NCBI RefSeq assembly: GCF_016616885.1
Contig: NZ_CP067102.1
Location: 1,206,501 to 1,270,500, forward strand
DNA length: 64,000 nucleotides
Direction: 5' to 3'
DNA from: Bradyrhizobium diazoefficiens
GTDB taxonomy: Bacteria; Pseudomonadota; Alphaproteobacteria; Rhizobiales; Xanthobacteraceae
A program made the position numbers and the translations under genes. The first letter of the stretch is position 1. The number at the start of each line of letters is the position of its first letter. This document shows positions 1 through 8,668 of this stretch, in pieces. The notes beneath the pieces were generated by a model. It was not told the DNA's origin. It did no database searches and worked only from the letters and a program-made list of their open reading frames with translations.

Positions 1-2693
1 CATGGGGGCGGGGGCACTGGCAACCGCTGGAGGCGGATCGCCGCCGTTCCGCTGTTGTTTTTGTAGAACTGGACGCGCCGGCCCTGGACCGGAACGAGCC
101 AGCGCGGTGCCAGCCGCGTGGACATGAGGCGCGGGAAGAGCTGGACGGCGTCGTTGACGTAGAAGAACAGCTCGCCGGCCTCGGGCGCCTCGAATTCCGC
201 GACCAACAGCTCGGATAATCCCTGTTTGCGCCAGAGCGCGCGCGCCGCCGGCAGCGCCGCTGCCGGGATCGGCTCGAAGTCTCCGAACGGCTTCCAGACA
301 CGATTCAATTCGCTGCCTTGTGTCTTGAACTCTGCGGAGTCCTCGACATGGATCGGGTAGTTGTCCTTGCTGCCGTCCTCATAGGCCGGCACCGTCGCGT
401 TGACCCGCCGCGGCAGTTCGTTTGCCGGCAGTCCGTTGATGGCCTGCAGCGGCAGATCGTACGATCCGCGCGCGCCCACCCGCACAACAGGCTGGAACCA
501 GTCGGCGCCCTGCAGCCGCAGGATCGGGACGGCGAGGCGGTGGGTCGGATCCGGCGGGGTCTTGAAGCCGTTCAGGCCGGTCATGATGGTGCGGTCGAAC
601 CACGGATCGGCCATCTGGATCCAGACCCGGTATTTGCGGCCCTTCTCGACCGCGAGGCGGCTTGGCCAGCAGAAATGGCTGACGTCGAACAATTCGCCGT
701 CGCGCGCCGTCACCGGCGTGTCGCCGATGGCTTGCGTCGATGCGCTGCTCTTGCAGAAGTCGCCGACGCCCGCGCGCCAGTCGAGATAGCCGCGCGACAG
801 CAACAGCAGAGCGGAGCCGAAAATGGCAGCGAGGAAAACGGCAGGCATCAGGACATTGGTGAAGGCCATGCGCACCGGCCAGGCGTGCAGCCTCATCCAG
901 CGGCCGATCGCCAGCAACCAGCCTGACTTGCTGACCCGGCGTCGCGAGGCCATCCGGTCGGGCCGGTACCAGGCCAGCCGGGCGCGTTCCTGAATGCTGT
1001 CGCGCAGCGCCGCATTCCTGTTCCACGCGATCAGAACGATGATGACGAGGACCGTGGTGACGAAGGGATAATAGAGCGCGATCGCAAGCCATGGTGCGGC
1101 GTAGGACGGCAGCACGCTCGCGAGCAGATCGGCGAACGGCTTGACCACCGTGCCCGTGCCGTTGTCGAGCGCCGTGATCCATTTGAGCAGGGTGGTATCT
1201 TCCAGGCCGTGCTCCTTGGACGAGGCCACGACGGAGCGCGCGATCCAGGGCCATGCGGCCAGAATGCCGAGCGCGATCAGCAGCGAGAAATAGGCGAAGC
1301 GGCGCCACCACACGGTGTCGAGAACCTGCCGCGCCATCTCGGGATTCGGCGGGCTCATCGCCATGAAGGCGTCGGCTTCCGCCGCCTTGTGGCCGTTGCC
1401 TTCTCGCTTCGCGTAGGCAGACCTCATGGCCTTGCGGGTTTCGTCCCGCGTCAACGGCAGTACGTCCCCGTTCGGCAGCAGTACTCTGGCATTTGCCGGA
1501 AGCATCAGCGGCGCGTAATTGTCGCATCCGTGCAGCATGCGCTCGACCACGCCGAAGTGCACCACCGGCGGTCCGCCATCTTCCATGCGGTCGTGGATCG
1601 GCCGCGGACCGTAGCGGTACAGCACGCCGGCGCCGCTGCGCGAATCGTGCATCGGCCCGATCGCCGACTGGTACTCGCGGAAATGCGCGATCGTGCCGGC
1701 CTGGAAGCGGAGCTGGTTGCCGAGCTGCTCGGCCATCCAGACCAGCGGCACGAAGGACAGCGTGGATTCCGGATAGCCGCCGCCGATGTCGGAATGGGAG
1801 CCCGCGAACCACACCTCCTTGACGGTCTGCCCCCCGGCAAGCCCGGCCTGATCGATGCGCAGCGGATGGAAGGTCGTGCGTTCGTCGTCAAGCGCGAGTG
1901 CATGACAGGCGTGCTTCACCTTGCCGGAGAGCCGGTAATTTCGGAATGAGATCGGCCAGATCGCCCAGTCGATCGCGACACGGAGCTCCTCGATCGGTAC
2001 GCCGAACGCCTCGACCGTGTCGAACAGTCCGAGGAATTCGATCTTGACCTCCTTGCGGCCGTCCATGGCGTCGCGGACGCCGGCATAAGAGCGATGCCGG
2101 AAAACGAGATCATAGAGATAGATCAGCACGTCGCGGATCCAGCGCACCACCCAGATCGTCGGCAGGCTGCGATAGCCGACCGATTGCTTGCGATACTCCC
2201 GCCACGCGGCCATCGTGTTGCGCTGCATCTCCGCATGCGACACGGCGACCTTGTCGATCACCGCGGGCACGAGGCCCTGGCTCGCGATCAGGGCTGCCAG
2301 CGTGCGCGCGGTGAAGGCGCCGCGGCTGAAGCCGAAGATGTAGATCTCGTCGCCTTCGCGCCAGTTCCAGCACAGGAAGCGATAGAGCTTGCGAACGTTG
2401 GCGGGCACGCCGATGCCGGTGGCGCCGTCGAGGGCGGCGAGCGGCGCCCAGCCGGCGGTGCCGACGCCCTTGATGTAATAGGCGATCTGATCGGGCTTGG
2501 TATGGTCGAGCGCTTCGTAGAGACGCCAGACGCTGGATTCCTGGGTGGTGAAGGCGTTGCCGGTGCCGTCGGCGAACAGCACCAGCTTGCGCGGCGACCG
2601 TGCATCGGGTGCCTTTGCCGCGGCATTTGAATCATCGTGCGTATGGTCAGGTCTTGCAGGACCGCCATGGAGCGCCCCGTCCTGGTGCGTCAT
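1..2693 (-). CDS. DUF2235 / Tle1-like alpha/beta-hydrolase membrane protein (3' end outside window)
   Basis: The frame is open from an ATG at 2693 (preceded by GGAGGA) to the left edge, so about 897 residues are visible and the C terminus is missing. The N-terminal half has the DUF2235 (Tle1-like phospholipase catalytic) signatures: KLVLFADGTGN near residue 35, a GFSRG nucleophile elbow near 119 and a HSDIGGGYP motif near 300. Three hydrophobic segments follow near residues 467, 545 and 620, so the enzyme is probably membrane-anchored. Known members hydrolyse phospholipids or are uncharacterised; the substrate here is unknown. No type VI secretion gene is visible beside it, so an effector role is not supported. 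Confidence 0.8.
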   Translation of the reverse strand, partial: MTHQDGALHGGPARPDHTHDDSNAAAKAPDARSPRKLVLFADGTGNAFTTQESSVWRLYEALDHTKPDQIAYYIKGVGTAGWAPLAALDGATGIGVPANVRKLYRFLCWNWREGDEIYIFGFSRGAFTARTLAALIASQGLVPAVIDKVAVSHAEMQRNTMAAWREYRKQSVGYRSLPTIWVVRWIRDVLIYLYDLVFRHRSYAGVRDAMDGRKEVKIEFLGLFDTVEAFGVPIEELRVAIDWAIWPISFRNYRLSGKVKHACHALALDDERTTFHPLRIDQAGLAGGQTVKEVWFAGSHSDIGGGYPESTLSFVPLVWMAEQLGNQLRFQAGTIAHFREYQSAIGPMHDSRSGAGVLYRYGPRPIHDRMEDGGPPVVHFGVVERMLHGCDNYAPLMLPANARVLLPNGDVLPLTRDETRKAMRSAYAKREGNGHKAAEADAFMAMSPPNPEMARQVLDTVWWRRFAYFSLLIALGILAAWPWIARSVVASSKEHGLEDTTLLKWITALDNGTGTVVKPFADLLASVLPSYAAPWLAIALYYPFVTTVLVIIVLIAWNRNAALRDSIQERARLAWYRPDRMASRRRVSKSGWLLAIGRWMRLHAWPVRMAFTNVLMPAVFLAAIFGSALLLLSRGYLDWRAGVGDFCKSSASTQAIGDTPVTARDGELFDVSHFCWPSRLAVEKGRKYRVWIQMADPWFDRTIMTGLNGFKTPPDPTHRLAVPILRLQGADWFQPVVRVGARGSYDLPLQAINGLPANELPRRVNATVPAYEDGSKDNYPIHVEDSAEFKTQGSELNRVWKPFGDFEPIPAAALPAARALWRKQGLSELLVAEFEAPEAGELFFYVNDAVQLFPRLMSTRLAPRWLVPVQGRRVQFYKNNSGTAAIRLQRLPVPPPP

Positions 2694-2868
2694 GGACTCC
2701 TCCGAAAATTCAGTTGGGGATGCTTCTGAGCCCCGCCCGGGCGGCATCCTCGAAATTTAATCAGTGGTTTCATTGTGAAATAATGGATGTATTTCGCCCA
2801 CAATCGCGCTGAGGTAGCAAGAAGAATTGCGCCGTCTTGCTCGGGCCGTCTATGATCTTCGCCACAAT

Positions 2869-2902
2869 CGGCAAAAGAAATGCCCGGGCAAGCCCGGGCA
2901 TG
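2869..2902 (-). terminator. Rho-independent terminator
   Basis: A perfect ATGCCCGGGC-AA-GCCCGGGCAT hairpin is followed on the minus strand by TTTCTTTT. It lies just past the stop of the small secreted-protein gene starting at 3199 and before the DUF2235 gene. Confidence 0.7.
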
Positions 2903-2947
2903 ACTCCAATTTGCGCAGCGGCCGCTAATGCCAAGCGTGGCCGGCGC

Positions 2948-3199
2948 TTACCTGCCGTTGCCGCGGCAGCCGCCCCCGGGTCCGATGTGGTAGCCGCGCG
3001 GGCAGGCATGCGCGGCGGGGTTGGCGAAGTTTCGCAAGCAGCCGCCATAGGGCCCGCGGTGCCAGCCGGCGCCGCAGCCGCCGGCGACCGCGATGACGTC
3101 GCCATTCGCCTGCGCGGCGAACGGCGCCAGCGGCATGGCCTGGGCCGAGCTGACGATTGCGCCGAGCGCGAGCGCCGCGGCAAACACGGTTCGTATCAT
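2948..3199 (-). CDS. Small secreted glycine/cysteine-rich protein (GCG_CRPN-like)
   Basis: An 83-residue protein with a clear signal peptide (hydrophobic residues 4-17, likely cleavage after SAQA). The mature part of about 60 residues is rich in Gly and Cys, with GCGAGWHRGPYGGC, a spaced Cys near the middle and a second GPGGGC near the end. This fits a small rhizobial secreted family with a GCG prefix motif whose function is unknown. The regular cysteine spacing suggests disulfides or metal binding, which is inference. A strong terminator follows, so it is probably an independent unit or the end of a short operon with the gene at 3467. Confidence 0.75.
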   Translation of the reverse strand: MIRTVFAAALALGAIVSSAQAMPLAPFAAQANGDVIAVAGGCGAGWHRGPYGGCLRNFANPAAHACPRGYHIGPGGGCRGNGR

Positions 3200-3224
3200 G
3201 CTGTGTTCTCCTGGATTGTGTCGC

Positions 3225-3467
3225 TCAATGGGTGGCTGCGAAAGCGATGCCGGCGCGCACTTCGGTGATCGCCTGGTCGATCAGCCCCAGCGCCCGTTCG
3301 CGATGGCCGCCCTTGTTGGGCTCGGCCTTGACGAGCTCGGCGCGGGCCGATTGCAGGATCGCGACCGCCTGGTCCATGTGCGGTTGCGCGCCGAGCGCGT
3401 AGCCGATGCAGAGGCTGGTTGCGATGGCGCCGCCGAGCACGAGGCTGCGGGGTAGAGAGGTTCGCAT
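3225..3467 (-). CDS. Small exported or membrane-anchored hypothetical protein
   Basis: An 80-residue protein with a basic N terminus and one hydrophobic segment (about residues 9-27, LVLGGAIATSLCIGYALG), followed by a helical, charged C-terminal part (HMDQAVAILQSARAELVKAE). It probably sits in the periplasm or as a single-pass membrane protein. An AGGAGACAAC stretch precedes the ATG. It lies 25 bases upstream of the small GCG-rich secreted gene on the same strand, so the two may be co-transcribed. I do not recognise a function. Confidence 0.65.
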   Translation of the reverse strand: MRTSLPRSLVLGGAIATSLCIGYALGAQPHMDQAVAILQSARAELVKAEPNKGGHRERALGLIDQAITEVRAGIAFAATH

Positions 3468-3760
3468 GTCGTTGTCTCCTCCAGCGGGCGTCAGGCTGGG
3501 GCCGCCCGTTTGCCCGGACGCGATTCGCGTGTGGCGGGATGTCGCATCCGCAGCCTGAATAGAATGGGGGTGTGCGGGTCGTCTTGGACTGTCCGGCGCC
3601 GGCGGACCGCCGGCTTGGACTGACCGGCGCAGCTTGAATCTGGTGGCCGTACTGGTAGCCTGTGACCGCTAGCCTGCAGCGCGGGTTCCGCGGCTTGCGA
3701 GGCTCAATTGTTTTCTGCGCGATTTTTTTTCGAAAAGCCTTTCCCCGGAAATCCATATCG

Positions 3761-4720
3761 ATGTCCGTCATCAGGAAGTCGCTCTCGACCGAGATGTTGC
3801 CGCAGGATCTATCCGACCGGCAGCGCTTCATCCGTTTCGCCGAGCTGTTCGAGCATTTTTCCAATACTGGCGAACTCGACCCGGCCTCCGACGTGCCGTT
3901 TCGCGCCTCGATGAACTCGATCCATATCGGCACCACCATGCTCGGCCGCTGTGACGGCAGCTTCGTCACGGTGCGGCGGGAAAAGCGCCAGGTGATCGAG
4001 ACCGGCGATGACCGCTTTTGCCTCGTGCGCAACACCGGCGATCGTTCCTCGCAGGTGATCCATCGCGGCCGCGAATTCACCATGCGGCCGGGATCGATGG
4101 TGCTGCTCAAGCTCGATGAGCCGTTCTTCGCCGCCGATGGCGCGAGCCAGAAGCGTTTCACCAATGTGCATCTGCCGGTCGATTCACTGCGCGCCATGGT
4201 CGCTGATGTCGACGACCTCGTCGGCTGCGAGCTCGAGCCCGGCGGCGCGCTGTCGCTGGCGATGGATTACAGCGACCTGCTGCTTCGTCATCCCGCGGCG
4301 GCCGACGAGGCCGGCATGGCGATCGCGTCCCATTTGCTCGATCTCGCCGCGATCGGCTTGGGCGCCCGCAGCGACGTCGCGGCCGCGGCGCGGCGCCGGG
4401 GCCTGCGCGCGGTGCGGCTGAAAGCCGTGTTGCCGATCCTCGAGGCCCGCTTCCACGAGCCGGATTTTTCCGCGCAAAAGCTCGCCACTGCGGCCGGTCT
4501 CTCTGAGCGCTATGTCAACGAGCTCTTGTTCGAGGCCGGTGCCAGCTTCACCACCCGCCTGACCGAATTGCGCCTGCGCAAGGCGGCCGACCTGCTCACC
4601 CATCGCGAAGGCCGCATCAGCGACATCGCGTTCGCCTGCGGCTTCAACGATCTCTCTTATTTCAACCGCTGCTTTCGCCGCAGGTTCGGCCTGACCCCGA
4701 CCGCGGCGCGGGGCAAGTGA
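3761..4720 (+). CDS. AraC-family transcriptional regulator
   Basis: A 319-residue protein with an N-terminal AraC-type ligand-binding (cupin-like) region and a C-terminal double helix-turn-helix (about residues 215-318). The second HTH has the AraC signature ISDIAFACGFNDLSYFNRCFRRRFG. An in-frame GTG at 3662 would add 33 basic residues with no family resemblance, so the ATG at 3761 is preferred. The inducer and targets are unknown; the small secreted proteins lie divergently upstream and could be targets, which is inference only. Confidence 0.88.
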   Translation: MSVIRKSLSTEMLPQDLSDRQRFIRFAELFEHFSNTGELDPASDVPFRASMNSIHIGTTMLGRCDGSFVTVRREKRQVIETGDDRFCLVRNTGDRSSQVIHRGREFTMRPGSMVLLKLDEPFFAADGASQKRFTNVHLPVDSLRAMVADVDDLVGCELEPGGALSLAMDYSDLLLRHPAAADEAGMAIASHLLDLAAIGLGARSDVAAAARRRGLRAVRLKAVLPILEARFHEPDFSAQKLATAAGLSERYVNELLFEAGASFTTRLTELRLRKAADLLTHREGRISDIAFACGFNDLSYFNRCFRRRFGLTPTAARGK

Positions 4721-4727
4721 GGCGAGC

Positions 4728-4955
4728 CTAAAACGTCTCCACCTTCGGCGGCGGATATCGCCGCGCCAGTATCGACAGCGGCAGGCGCCGCTCGTCCGCC
4801 GGCAGCTCAAGCCAGGCCAGCACCAGCGGCCGCTTCCAGTCGCCGACGCCAAACTCCATGTCGACCCATTTCTGCGGCTCGGGCCCGTCGAGGCCGCGAA
4901 CCCAGACGAAATAGCGGGGCAGATCGTCGGCGTCGGTCGTTCGTCTCCTGGCCAT
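4728..4955 (-). CDS. Small hypothetical protein
   Basis: A 75-residue protein starting MARRRTTDADDLPRYFVW with a GCAAGGG ribosome-binding site. A longer in-frame start at 5174 would overlap the divergent gene at 5050, so it is rejected. The sequence is aromatic-rich and ends in RRYPPPKVETF. It looks like a conserved small cytoplasmic protein of alphaproteobacteria, but I cannot name a family or function. It is convergent with the AraC gene and divergent from the DUF6314-like gene. Confidence 0.55.
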   Translation of the reverse strand: MARRRTTDADDLPRYFVWVRGLDGPEPQKWVDMEFGVGDWKRPLVLAWLELPADERRLPLSILARRYPPPKVETF

Positions 4956-5049
4956 CCCTTGCTCACTGCCTCGACACGCGTTGCTGCAGGATATAGGTAC
5001 TGGCGCGGCGAAGTCGAACGCGCGGCCCGCGGATTTTGGTCCAGAGCAC

Positions 5050-5511
5050 ATGAATGAAACTGTGATCGATGCTTGGCGTGATGCATCGCAAGTGATGACG
5101 CGGCTGGCCGGCGCCTGGTCGTTCAACCGGGTCATCGAGAGCCAAGGGCACATGCAGGGCCTTGCGACCTTCACGCCATTGGATGCGGAGCGCCTGGCCT
5201 ATCGCGAGCAGGGACGCTTGAGGCTGCTAAACGGCACCGAGCTTGAGGCCGAGCGTGAGTACGTCTTCTGCGCGCGCGACCGGGGGTTCGACGTCTACTT
5301 CAAGGAAAATCCGCCGCGGCTATTCCACACGATCTCGCTCTCGGCGACCGCTGGCAGAGCGTTGAGTGGAAGCGCGGATCATCTATGCAATCTCGACAAC
5401 TATCAGTCGACCTACACCTTCCTGCCTGATGGCCGCCTCGTCATTCGTCACGTCGTGTCGGGCCCGCGCAAGGACTACATGATGACGACGACCTACATGC
5501 GGGTGGCGTGA
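5050..5511 (+). CDS. DUF6314-family-like protein
   Basis: A 153-residue soluble protein (MNETVIDAWRDAS...). It reads like a single-domain beta-barrel family: a W-SFNR motif near residue 25, F-T-PLD, an EREYVF strand, a FDVYFKEN strand, and a final YTFLPDGRLVIRHVVSGPRKDY region, as in DUF6314 proteins. Function unknown. The start at 5050 is preferred over an in-frame start at 4981 because the extension overlaps the divergent promoter region and shows no family resemblance. Confidence 0.6.
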   Translation: MNETVIDAWRDASQVMTRLAGAWSFNRVIESQGHMQGLATFTPLDAERLAYREQGRLRLLNGTELEAEREYVFCARDRGFDVYFKENPPRLFHTISLSATAGRALSGSADHLCNLDNYQSTYTFLPDGRLVIRHVVSGPRKDYMMTTTYMRVA

Positions 5512-5573
5512 GGCGCGCCGTCACTTTGCAACGTCACTGCCAGAGCTCAGAGGTCGCACGTGAGGCCTGCGCG

Positions 5574-7565
5574 TCAGAGCCCAAACGGATAGGTATCCGG
5601 AGCACCAGCCCGACGATGCTCCGGTCCGAGGGGCGTAACCGCATGGGTCTCATCCAGCCAGACGAATCCATCGAACTGCTGCGGCAGTGACGCCTCGGCG
5701 TAATGGCTTTGCAGTTCGGTGTCCGGCCGGTAGATCACGCCGATGAATCGCTCGAGGCGAGGTTCGATCAGGCGACGCCGAAGGGCCTCATGGCGCCGGA
5801 ATTCGACCATGCCCTGTGTCGCGGTCGCCTCATGAAACAGCCGCTCATAGCTGTCCGCACGGGAGGGGCGAACACGCATCACTTCCATCTCGCCGTCCCA
5901 ATCCGAGGCAGCGGCCACCGTGCCGGAGTGCGTACCGAATCCGATGAGCGAGGCCGCCTCGCCGAATTGCTGCCGGCAAAGCTGGCCGATGTTGAGCTCG
6001 TTGCGGATCGTCCCCATCTCCGTGAAGCGCGCATCGCCGATATGGGAATTATGGGCCCAGACGATGGCCTTCGACTTGGGACCATGGGCCTCGAGGATAT
6101 GAACCAAGGTCTCGAACATGTGGGTATCGCGCAAGTTCCAGGATTCCGCGCCGCCGTAATACATGATCCGGTAGTAGCGCTCGGCTGCGGTGATCAAGCG
6201 GGCGTTCTGCGCTGCATCCAGGAAGTTGTCCGGGTCGTCTGCGCCATAGGCAAGCTGCCTCTTCAGGATATCCTGACACTGGCGGATCACCTCAGCCTCG
6301 CATCTGCGATAGCCCTCCGTCAAAACGGCCCGTCCATAGGTCGACGGCTCGCGCTGCCATGGAGTCAAACATCCATAGCGCTCGCGCGCGACGGCCGCTG
6401 CCTCGGGATCGACACTGTCGAGATAGGCCAGAACAGCCGCGATTGAACTGCGCATATTGTAGATGTCGAGGCCGAAGAAGCCGGCACGGCCGCTAGGTGG
6501 CCTTTGCTCATTGTAGCCGCGCATCCAGTCCACGAACGCGGCAACGTCTGCATTTCGCCACATCCAGATCGGGAAGCGTTCAAACGGCAAGTCGTGAGCG
6601 CCCGGGCTAACGCGATCGCGAACGTAGCGGTCGATTGCAGCGGCGTCAGGCCAATCCGCTTCCACCGCAACGATCGTAAAGCCGTGCTCTTCAATAAGCC
6701 GGCGCGTGATCGCTGCACGCGCCTGGTAGAACTCCGATGTGCCGTGACTGGCCTCGCCCAACAGGACCAGGCGCGAATGTTCGAATCGATCGAAGACGGC
6801 TCCGAACGCTGGATCGTCGAAGGCCGGCAAAGGTTCGATCGCGGCACAGATCATGTCCGTCACCGACTGGGACCGCGAGTGGCCGGGGGTCAGATTGCTC
6901 GCCGAACGCGTGCCGTTCTCGGCCCATCCCTGCTCGCCGATCAGAGGCACGAAGCGAACAGCGCCCAAGGTCTCTTCATCGTAGTCCTTTGCCGTCCGCC
7001 GCGTGATCCGCAGCAGCGACTGTTCATCCGCGAAATTGCCGACGGGAATGACGAGACGACCGCCGATAGCCAACTGCCGCCTAAGCGCGCTCGGAATCGA
7101 AGGGCCGCCAGCGGCGACCAGAATCGCGTCGAATGGTGCCTCATTGGCCAAACCCCGCGTGCCGTCACCCGTATGAACCATGCAATTTGTATATCCGAGC
7201 ATCTCCAGCCGCTCTGCGGCTATCCGTGCGAGCGAGCCATGCCGCTCGATGGTGTGGATGGTTCTGGCGAGCCGGGATGCAACAGCCGCGGCATAGCCCG
7301 ACCCGGTGCCAACCTCGAGCACCTTATCGGTTGGTTTCAGCTCGGCCGCGTCGAGCATCGCAGCGACGATATAGGGCTGTGAGATGGTTTGATCGCTGGC
7401 GATCGGCAGCGCGCTGTCCTCATACGCGAACTCTTCGAAGCCGACTTCCACAAACCGTTCTCGTGGGACCTGTCGCATGGCATCCAACACCCGATGGTCG
7501 CGAATGCCGCGGCCGGCGAGCTGAACGTCGACCATGCGGTCGCGAAGATCAGCATATCCTGTCAT
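5574..7565 (-). CDS. Protein-L-isoaspartate O-methyltransferase fused to erythromycin-esterase-like domain
   Basis: A 663-residue two-domain protein. Residues 1 to about 215 are a PCMT that methylates damaged isoaspartyl residues using SAM: SDQT at 57-60, motif I EVGTGSGY at 84-91, GDGT at 133-136. Residues about 235-650 match the erythromycin-esterase/succinoglycan-biosynthesis EreA/EreC fold, with the catalytic-type GEASHGTSEF (Glu271, His274), VEADW (Glu302) and AHNSHIG (His505, His508) all present. AGGAG precedes the ATG. Both halves look catalytically intact. A link between protein repair and ester hydrolysis is unexplained. Macrolide resistance should not be assumed: most EreA-like homologues in soil bacteria are uncharacterised. 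Confidence 0.93.
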   Translation of the reverse strand: MTGYADLRDRMVDVQLAGRGIRDHRVLDAMRQVPRERFVEVGFEEFAYEDSALPIASDQTISQPYIVAAMLDAAELKPTDKVLEVGTGSGYAAAVASRLARTIHTIERHGSLARIAAERLEMLGYTNCMVHTGDGTRGLANEAPFDAILVAAGGPSIPSALRRQLAIGGRLVIPVGNFADEQSLLRITRRTAKDYDEETLGAVRFVPLIGEQGWAENGTRSASNLTPGHSRSQSVTDMICAAIEPLPAFDDPAFGAVFDRFEHSRLVLLGEASHGTSEFYQARAAITRRLIEEHGFTIVAVEADWPDAAAIDRYVRDRVSPGAHDLPFERFPIWMWRNADVAAFVDWMRGYNEQRPPSGRAGFFGLDIYNMRSSIAAVLAYLDSVDPEAAAVARERYGCLTPWQREPSTYGRAVLTEGYRRCEAEVIRQCQDILKRQLAYGADDPDNFLDAAQNARLITAAERYYRIMYYGGAESWNLRDTHMFETLVHILEAHGPKSKAIVWAHNSHIGDARFTEMGTIRNELNIGQLCRQQFGEAASLIGFGTHSGTVAAASDWDGEMEVMRVRPSRADSYERLFHEATATQGMVEFRRHEALRRRLIEPRLERFIGVIYRPDTELQSHYAEASLPQQFDGFVWLDETHAVTPLGPEHRRAGAPDTYPFGL

Positions 7566-7840
7566 CGCAGCGCTCCTCTTCAGAAGCGTGAAAGCGGCTA
7601 GGACTGAACAAGTTCCTCCGAATCTTGAAACTGGATTATGGCGTCGTATGCGCCGAAACCAAGTCCCGCTCAGGCGGTCTCGGTGTGTGAGCCGCCCTCT
7701 TAATCCGACCGCTCAATAAAATAGCAACATCAGTCCGTGTCGGGAATTGGGATACCAAGAAGGCTGATGTCCCGTGAGCCTTGCGGCATCGGCCAGGCAC
7801 CGGGCAATTTTAACGACGCTGTGACAGCGAAAAGGTCGGA

Positions 7841-8008
7841 TCACTCGTCACTCGGACGGGCGGCATCTTGTTGATCCAATAAGCTCAGCGCAGTCTCGAT
7901 CTTCTCGAGCAGTCTTTCGATTTCGGCGCGCTCATTCGGCCCGGGATCACTCTCGAGTTGCTTCAGGAGCCGTTGCTTCTGTGCAAGCAATTTCACGGCA
8001 GTCGACAT
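7841..8008 (-). CDS. Small coiled-coil-like hypothetical protein
   Basis: A 55-residue, highly charged, helical protein (MSTAVKLLAQKQRLLKQL...) with leucine/isoleucine heptad spacing, so probably a short coiled coil. GGAGG lies at good distance before the ATG at 8008; an upstream in-frame ATG (8044) lacks this. No homologous function recognised. Confidence 0.5.
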   Translation of the reverse strand: MSTAVKLLAQKQRLLKQLESDPGPNERAEIERLLEKIETALSLLDQQDAARPSDE

Positions 8009-8132
8009 CGCAACCTCCCAGTCTTGTGCGCCGGGGCATCTCAACGAATTGGTGCCCCGAGGCCTGCAACTCCGCCTCCGCCGCCGATTTCGCGCATGCC
8101 CTGCGCGGATACCAAGCTGACCCTGGGCAGAA

Positions 8133-8369
8133 GTGCGGCGATGGTCAGCTTATCTGCCTTTCGGCCTGGGGCCGAGGACCTGCATTGGCTCGTCTTTTGC
8201 GCTGCAGGAGGCAACCATCGTTCTTGCCGTTCTCATGCGACGGTTCGATCTGAACCTCATGCCTAGACAGGCACCGTTGTCCTTGCCTGACCTGGGTCCG
8301 ATAGTGGGATCAATAGCAAAGGTTCGCCTGTTGCCGGCAGAGCCCCCCGGAACCGTCCAAGCCACATAA
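8133..8369 (+). pseudogene. Cytochrome P450 C-terminal remnant
   Basis: About 78 codons encode the P450 heme-ligand signature AYLPFGLGPRTCIGSSFALQ (FxxGxxxCxG with the cysteine ligand) followed by the usual helix L and a plausible C-terminal tail ending at a TAA. Everything upstream that a P450 needs (I-helix, ExxR, roughly 350 residues) is absent: the 120 bases before it contain no matching frame. A functional P450 is therefore excluded. It is a decayed fragment and marks an old deletion or insertion in this accessory block. Confidence 0.75.
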
Positions 8370-8373
8370 GGTT
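8349..8373 (+). promoter_or_regulatory. Candidate EcfG-type general stress promoter
   Basis: GGAAC at 8349-8353 and GTT at 8371-8373 are separated by 17 bases, close to the alphaproteobacterial EcfG consensus GGAAC-N16/17-CGTT (the base before GTT is G, not C). It lies 20 bases before the ATG of the small membrane protein at 8394, inside the end of the P450 remnant. Confidence 0.5.
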
Positions 8374-8393
8374 TCTCTGAGTGGAGAACCCTC

Positions 8394-8597
8394 ATGAGTA
8401 ACGAGCGGAATAGCCACCGTACCGCCTTTGTACTTTTCGCGATTGTGATAATCGCAATAGTCGCGGCATGGGTCACGACGCTAGAGCGGGTCGACACAAG
8501 GACGGCTAACACAGAGACTCCGCCCGGTGCGACGGGCCTCGCCAAGCCACGCCCGCCACTAGATCGCGCACCAGGCCAGCCGGTGAAGGACAACTGA
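8394..8597 (+). CDS. Small single-pass membrane protein
   Basis: A 67-residue protein: a short polar N terminus (MSNERNSHRTA), one transmembrane helix (about residues 12-29, VLFAIVIIAIVAAWV), then a Pro/Thr-rich tail that probably lies in the periplasm. A GTGGAGAA sequence precedes the ATG. The stress-type promoter candidate just upstream suggests induction by the general stress response. Function unknown. Confidence 0.55.
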   Translation: MSNERNSHRTAFVLFAIVIIAIVAAWVTTLERVDTRTANTETPPGATGLAKPRPPLDRAPGQPVKDN

Positions 8598-8668
8598 GTG
8601 GCCACATACCGCGCCGGCCGGTAACCGGACGTGTTTTTGACCGCCAGTCCACGGGCCGCGGAATCATA

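Noticed and set aside
7590-7640. EcfG-like promoter GGAAC-N17-CTT before the methyltransferase-esterase gene
   Set aside because: The -10 part reads CTT, not GTT, so it does not meet the consensus used for the other three sites.
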